A stretch of 64,000 nucleotides of DNA from Welwitschia mirabilis (taxonomy: Eukaryota > Gnetophyta > Gnetopsida > Welwitschiales), in assembly GCA_051453625.1 (NCBI GenBank), contig JBOZIK010000001.1:143054267-143118266 (forward strand), in the 5' to 3' direction. The notes under the pieces are model-generated. The model saw only the letters and a program-made list of their open reading frames with translations, searched no databases and was not told the DNA's origin. The position numbers and the translations under genes are program-made. Of this stretch, positions 61,276-64,000 are shown piece after piece. Numbering within the stretch: the stretch's first letter is position 1; every line of letters begins with the position of its first letter.

Positions 61276-61561
61276 TATTAAAGATAAAGTAATAATTATT
61301 AATTTTACTGTATATTTTCTTAGTCCAAGTTATCCAAGTTATTATGAGTTTAGTTTATTTATGTAGAAAATGGTTTTGTTACCTAGGCTTTAGGAGAAGT
61401 GCTTACACAATTAGTGCTTATTTTAATGTTACTTAGATTATGTATTTTCCTATTTAAAGGCTGAAAAAGTTCTAAATAATGTAATAAATAAAGAAAAACC
61501 ATTTTTTTCTCTTGTTCACTTTTACTTTATGCCTCTGCTCTACTTATCTTTTTTCTATTAG
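61276..61561 (+). mobile_element. 3' LTR of the plus-strand Ty1/copia element
   Basis: 286 bases aligned with the 5' LTR at 55894-56179. The two differ at many positions, so the insertion is old. Confidence 0.85.
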
Positions 61562-64000
61562 TGAAAACAACCAAATTAGAATAATTTGATAAACATGTAC
61601 TATAACTTTAAAATATAAGAGGCCATTTTATTTCAAAAAAATTACCACCACATCCACTCAAATACAATAATAGCATCCTTTAAGAAGTTATTCTAAATCT
61701 AAAAATATAAAGTAAAATAGACTTTAAGAAACATGCATGTATTTGTAGAAATTTAAACAGACTAACATTCTTGGATTTTTCAATTTTTATTGTTCCTTTA
61801 AATCATCACAGACTAACTTGTTTTAAGTGTTGACAATACTATGCTAGAATTTTTTTCATAACATATAACTCTATAGTATTTCCTTTAAGAAAATTACTTT
61901 GTTTGGTAATTATATTTGTAATTTTAAGTATATTTATAGTTAACCATATTGGTTAAAATTATTCATACCAACTAACTACATTCTTATCTTTATCTTTTGG
62001 TGTTGAATTTTTCTTCCATTTTCTTTACTCAATTTCCTTCATTTTATTACCCTCTTTTTAAATATTATTATTTTGGATAAAATAAATTTGCTTTTAATTT
62101 GCCATATGTATAAAGAGCTAACTTAATTAACAAAAGATGATTGCATGGAATTTTTTTAATGTTGAAGAAAAAATACACTAAACGTATGAAAAGGAAATGC
62201 ATATGCAAAAGTGTGACACATTAATAGAACTTGATTATCTTGTTATTGATGTAGGATTTCCTAAGACTATATGACTTAAAATGGGATTTGGTAATTTAAT
62301 TTAATGCTAAATTAAATTCTTTAGCTAATGTTTTTCAACCATTATGCATCATCTCATAATTCCATTCCCAATTTTTTATCATTAACTAATGTCATTTTTG
62401 ATAAAATATTTTTACTAATATCTTGCTACCTAAGGATAAAATTAAATATGTAAGAAAAATAGTTGAGATAAATGAATCTGTATTTCACAAGATAAAACAC
62501 AAGCATGGAAAAGGACAAGGATTCATGAACATTTAGTAGGATATAGAAAGAATTTTACTCTATGTTTTTTCGTAATTCTAAACATGAAGAGAACATACAT
62601 GAAATAGATATCTACCAATGGATTAAGGCAAAAACTGTCATAATTATTAATATCTAAAAGATGGATAACACCAGTTAGCTCAATCAACTTGAATTTTACA
62701 ATATTTTAACGAGTAATAGATTAAATTTCAAGGATTTAGCAATACAAGCTTACAAAAATCACATAAATAAAACTTTCTTATATGTTAAGATATTATTACA
62801 TGATCATAGACATTTAGAGTCAGGTTAGTACATCTAAATAATTAAACATAAGTATTTATTAGTTAGTACAATCAAACTAAAATAGGCTAAGTGAGACCCA
62901 ATATCATTCTTCCATAATAATAATTGAGCTACTTAATCAAAGGTTACATACGATTACCAAACTTGTAATACAATCCTAACAAAAGGAAAAAATTAGAAGT
63001 TAAGAATTATATGAAGTTTGATCAAAGAGGTAGTAAAATGAATGAAATTCAAAGGTCTAGCTTACCTTCTCTAACAAAGTATCTTCACTCTAATCAAATC
63101 CTATAATTTCTTAAAAAATAGCTCAAACCATCAAGTTATAATGGCTTTGGTCATGATGATATGATTTTATTTTTCACATGGGTGTCAGTAAATCAATAGT
63201 TACCTAATCCTTCATAACCCTTTCATAAGTATGAATATTAAAGACTATGATACTCAAATGCCATTAAATAAAAGTAACCACAATAAACTAACTTAATCAA
63301 TTCACTCAGTTATCAATAGCACTTAGTAATATATTTTCACTTAATTATTACAAATATGAAGCTCTTCATGACTCAAAATTAAAAATTAACAACTAACATT
63401 TTTATTAAATTAAGAAAGTACATTATATTAAAGGAAGAATATAAAGCTAGTATAGGCTCCTTGAAGTAGCCTTGGAGTAAGTAAATTTCTAAAGAATATG
63501 CTTAGAAAGACATTTTAACTTTGATGCTTTAAGAATTTTTACTATGTTTTATTCAACTAATGCATCCTTACAAATGAGAAATCAAGGGTATTTTATATGT
63601 GAGTGTGGAATTCAGATGATTGAAAGCCTTTGACTTGTAATGATAGGTGTGTGATTATAAAGTTTATCATGTAGCTTTAGGTAGAGTTTTTATCTTCTTG
63701 TGTTAGGTAAAGATTTTTATGATGTAGATGTCATACCTACCATAAATTAAAGATCTATGCCAGATTTGTGATACATGGATGTGATTGATTGGGGTTAGAG
63801 CCAGGGGTAGTGCAACTTTTTTCTTAAGTTGTAGCATGTAACTATGTGTAGAAGTAATTATCATATATCTTTGATGTCACTTCACATAATACTACCACAT
63901 TTTATTGCTACATGTCTTTTACATCCTCATCACATGTCATTGAAGATGCTAATTATTTATAATGTGGTAACTAATTAGGCCCATGACTATGTTTTAATTG
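61562..64000. other. Unassigned AT-rich DNA
   Basis: No gene, repeat boundary or RNA gene is seen up to the end of the window. Confidence 0.5.

Larger units (their letters stand above)
60304..61337. repeat. 467-bp repeat on both sides of a gap
   Basis: 60304-60770 and 60871-61337 match along their length with a few per cent divergence, and both end GTCCAAGTTATCCAA. The duplicated part covers the RNase H end, the polypurine tract and the first 60 or so bases of the 3' LTR. Confidence 0.95.
55894..61561 (+). mobile_element. Complete but inactive Ty1/copia retrotransposon
   Basis: LTR (55894-56179), primer binding site, gag, zinc knuckle, protease, integrase, RT, RNase H, polypurine tract (61265-61274) and LTR (61276-61561) follow in copia order (integrase before RT). 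The reading frame carries many stops and several frameshifts, so it cannot encode a working polyprotein. Two gaps (59715, 60771) lie inside, each flanked by repeated sequence, so its true length is shorter than shown. A target duplication is not clear: GTAAA before and GTGAAA after are only similar. Confidence 0.88.

Overview
The window reads as nuclear DNA of a seed plant with a large, repeat-rich genome. It is very AT-rich. It carries degenerate Ty1/copia and Ty3/gypsy LTR retrotransposons, a tRNA-derived SINE, poly(A)-tailed retroposed sequence and a broken plant-type mTERF gene. A gymnosperm would fit the age and density of the decayed elements, but nothing here fixes the lineage. I found no intact protein-coding gene, no rRNA or tRNA gene, no CRISPR array and no bacterial-type operon. 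Eleven runs of N interrupt the sequence. Most are 100 bases long, as expected for scaffold gaps of nominal size.

Layout. 0.3-1.9 kb: retroposed-looking sequence with an AATAAA signal and a poly(A) run. 1.9-3.6 kb: minus-strand Ty1/copia gag-protease remnant. 3.6-5.8, 15.1-17.1 and 25.3-27.4 kb: three copies of a roughly 2.0-2.2 kb LTR (family A), all pointing to the minus strand, each with an internal degenerate minisatellite. A tRNA-iMet-type primer binding site lies next to the second copy. 5.9-9.8 kb: two direct copies of an unclassified 1.7 kb repeat (B). 10.9-14.7 kb: short gene-like open frames and a retroposed sequence with a 17-A tail. 19.2-20.2 kb: a gene-like island. 24.5-25.1 kb: plus-strand Ty3/gypsy gag remnant. 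31.3-39.8 kb: minus-strand LTR element with about 1.4 kb LTRs, a gag-like remnant and no visible pol; its 5' LTR carries a SINE insertion with a clear target duplication. 44.2 kb: a second SINE. 45.8-46.8 kb: another retroposed, gene-like sequence. 47.3-48.6 kb: mTERF-family pseudogene with an unidentified open frame just upstream. 55.9-61.6 kb: a structurally recognisable but inactivated plus-strand Ty1/copia element with both LTRs, primer binding site, gag, protease, integrase, RT, RNase H and polypurine tract.

The protein-coding traces do not work together as a system; they are relics of independent insertions and dead genes. The stretches between them are AT-rich DNA in which I see no gene. 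Many in-frame stops in the relics are explained by C-to-T or G-to-A changes, as expected of old methylated repeats.

The clearest new observations are: four gaps whose two flanks repeat each other, probably unmerged contig or haplotype overlaps; a SINE insertion whose empty site survives in the partner LTR; the mTERF pseudogene; and several unidentified open frames of about 65-110 codons in locally GC-richer islands. I found no convincing previously undescribed system.
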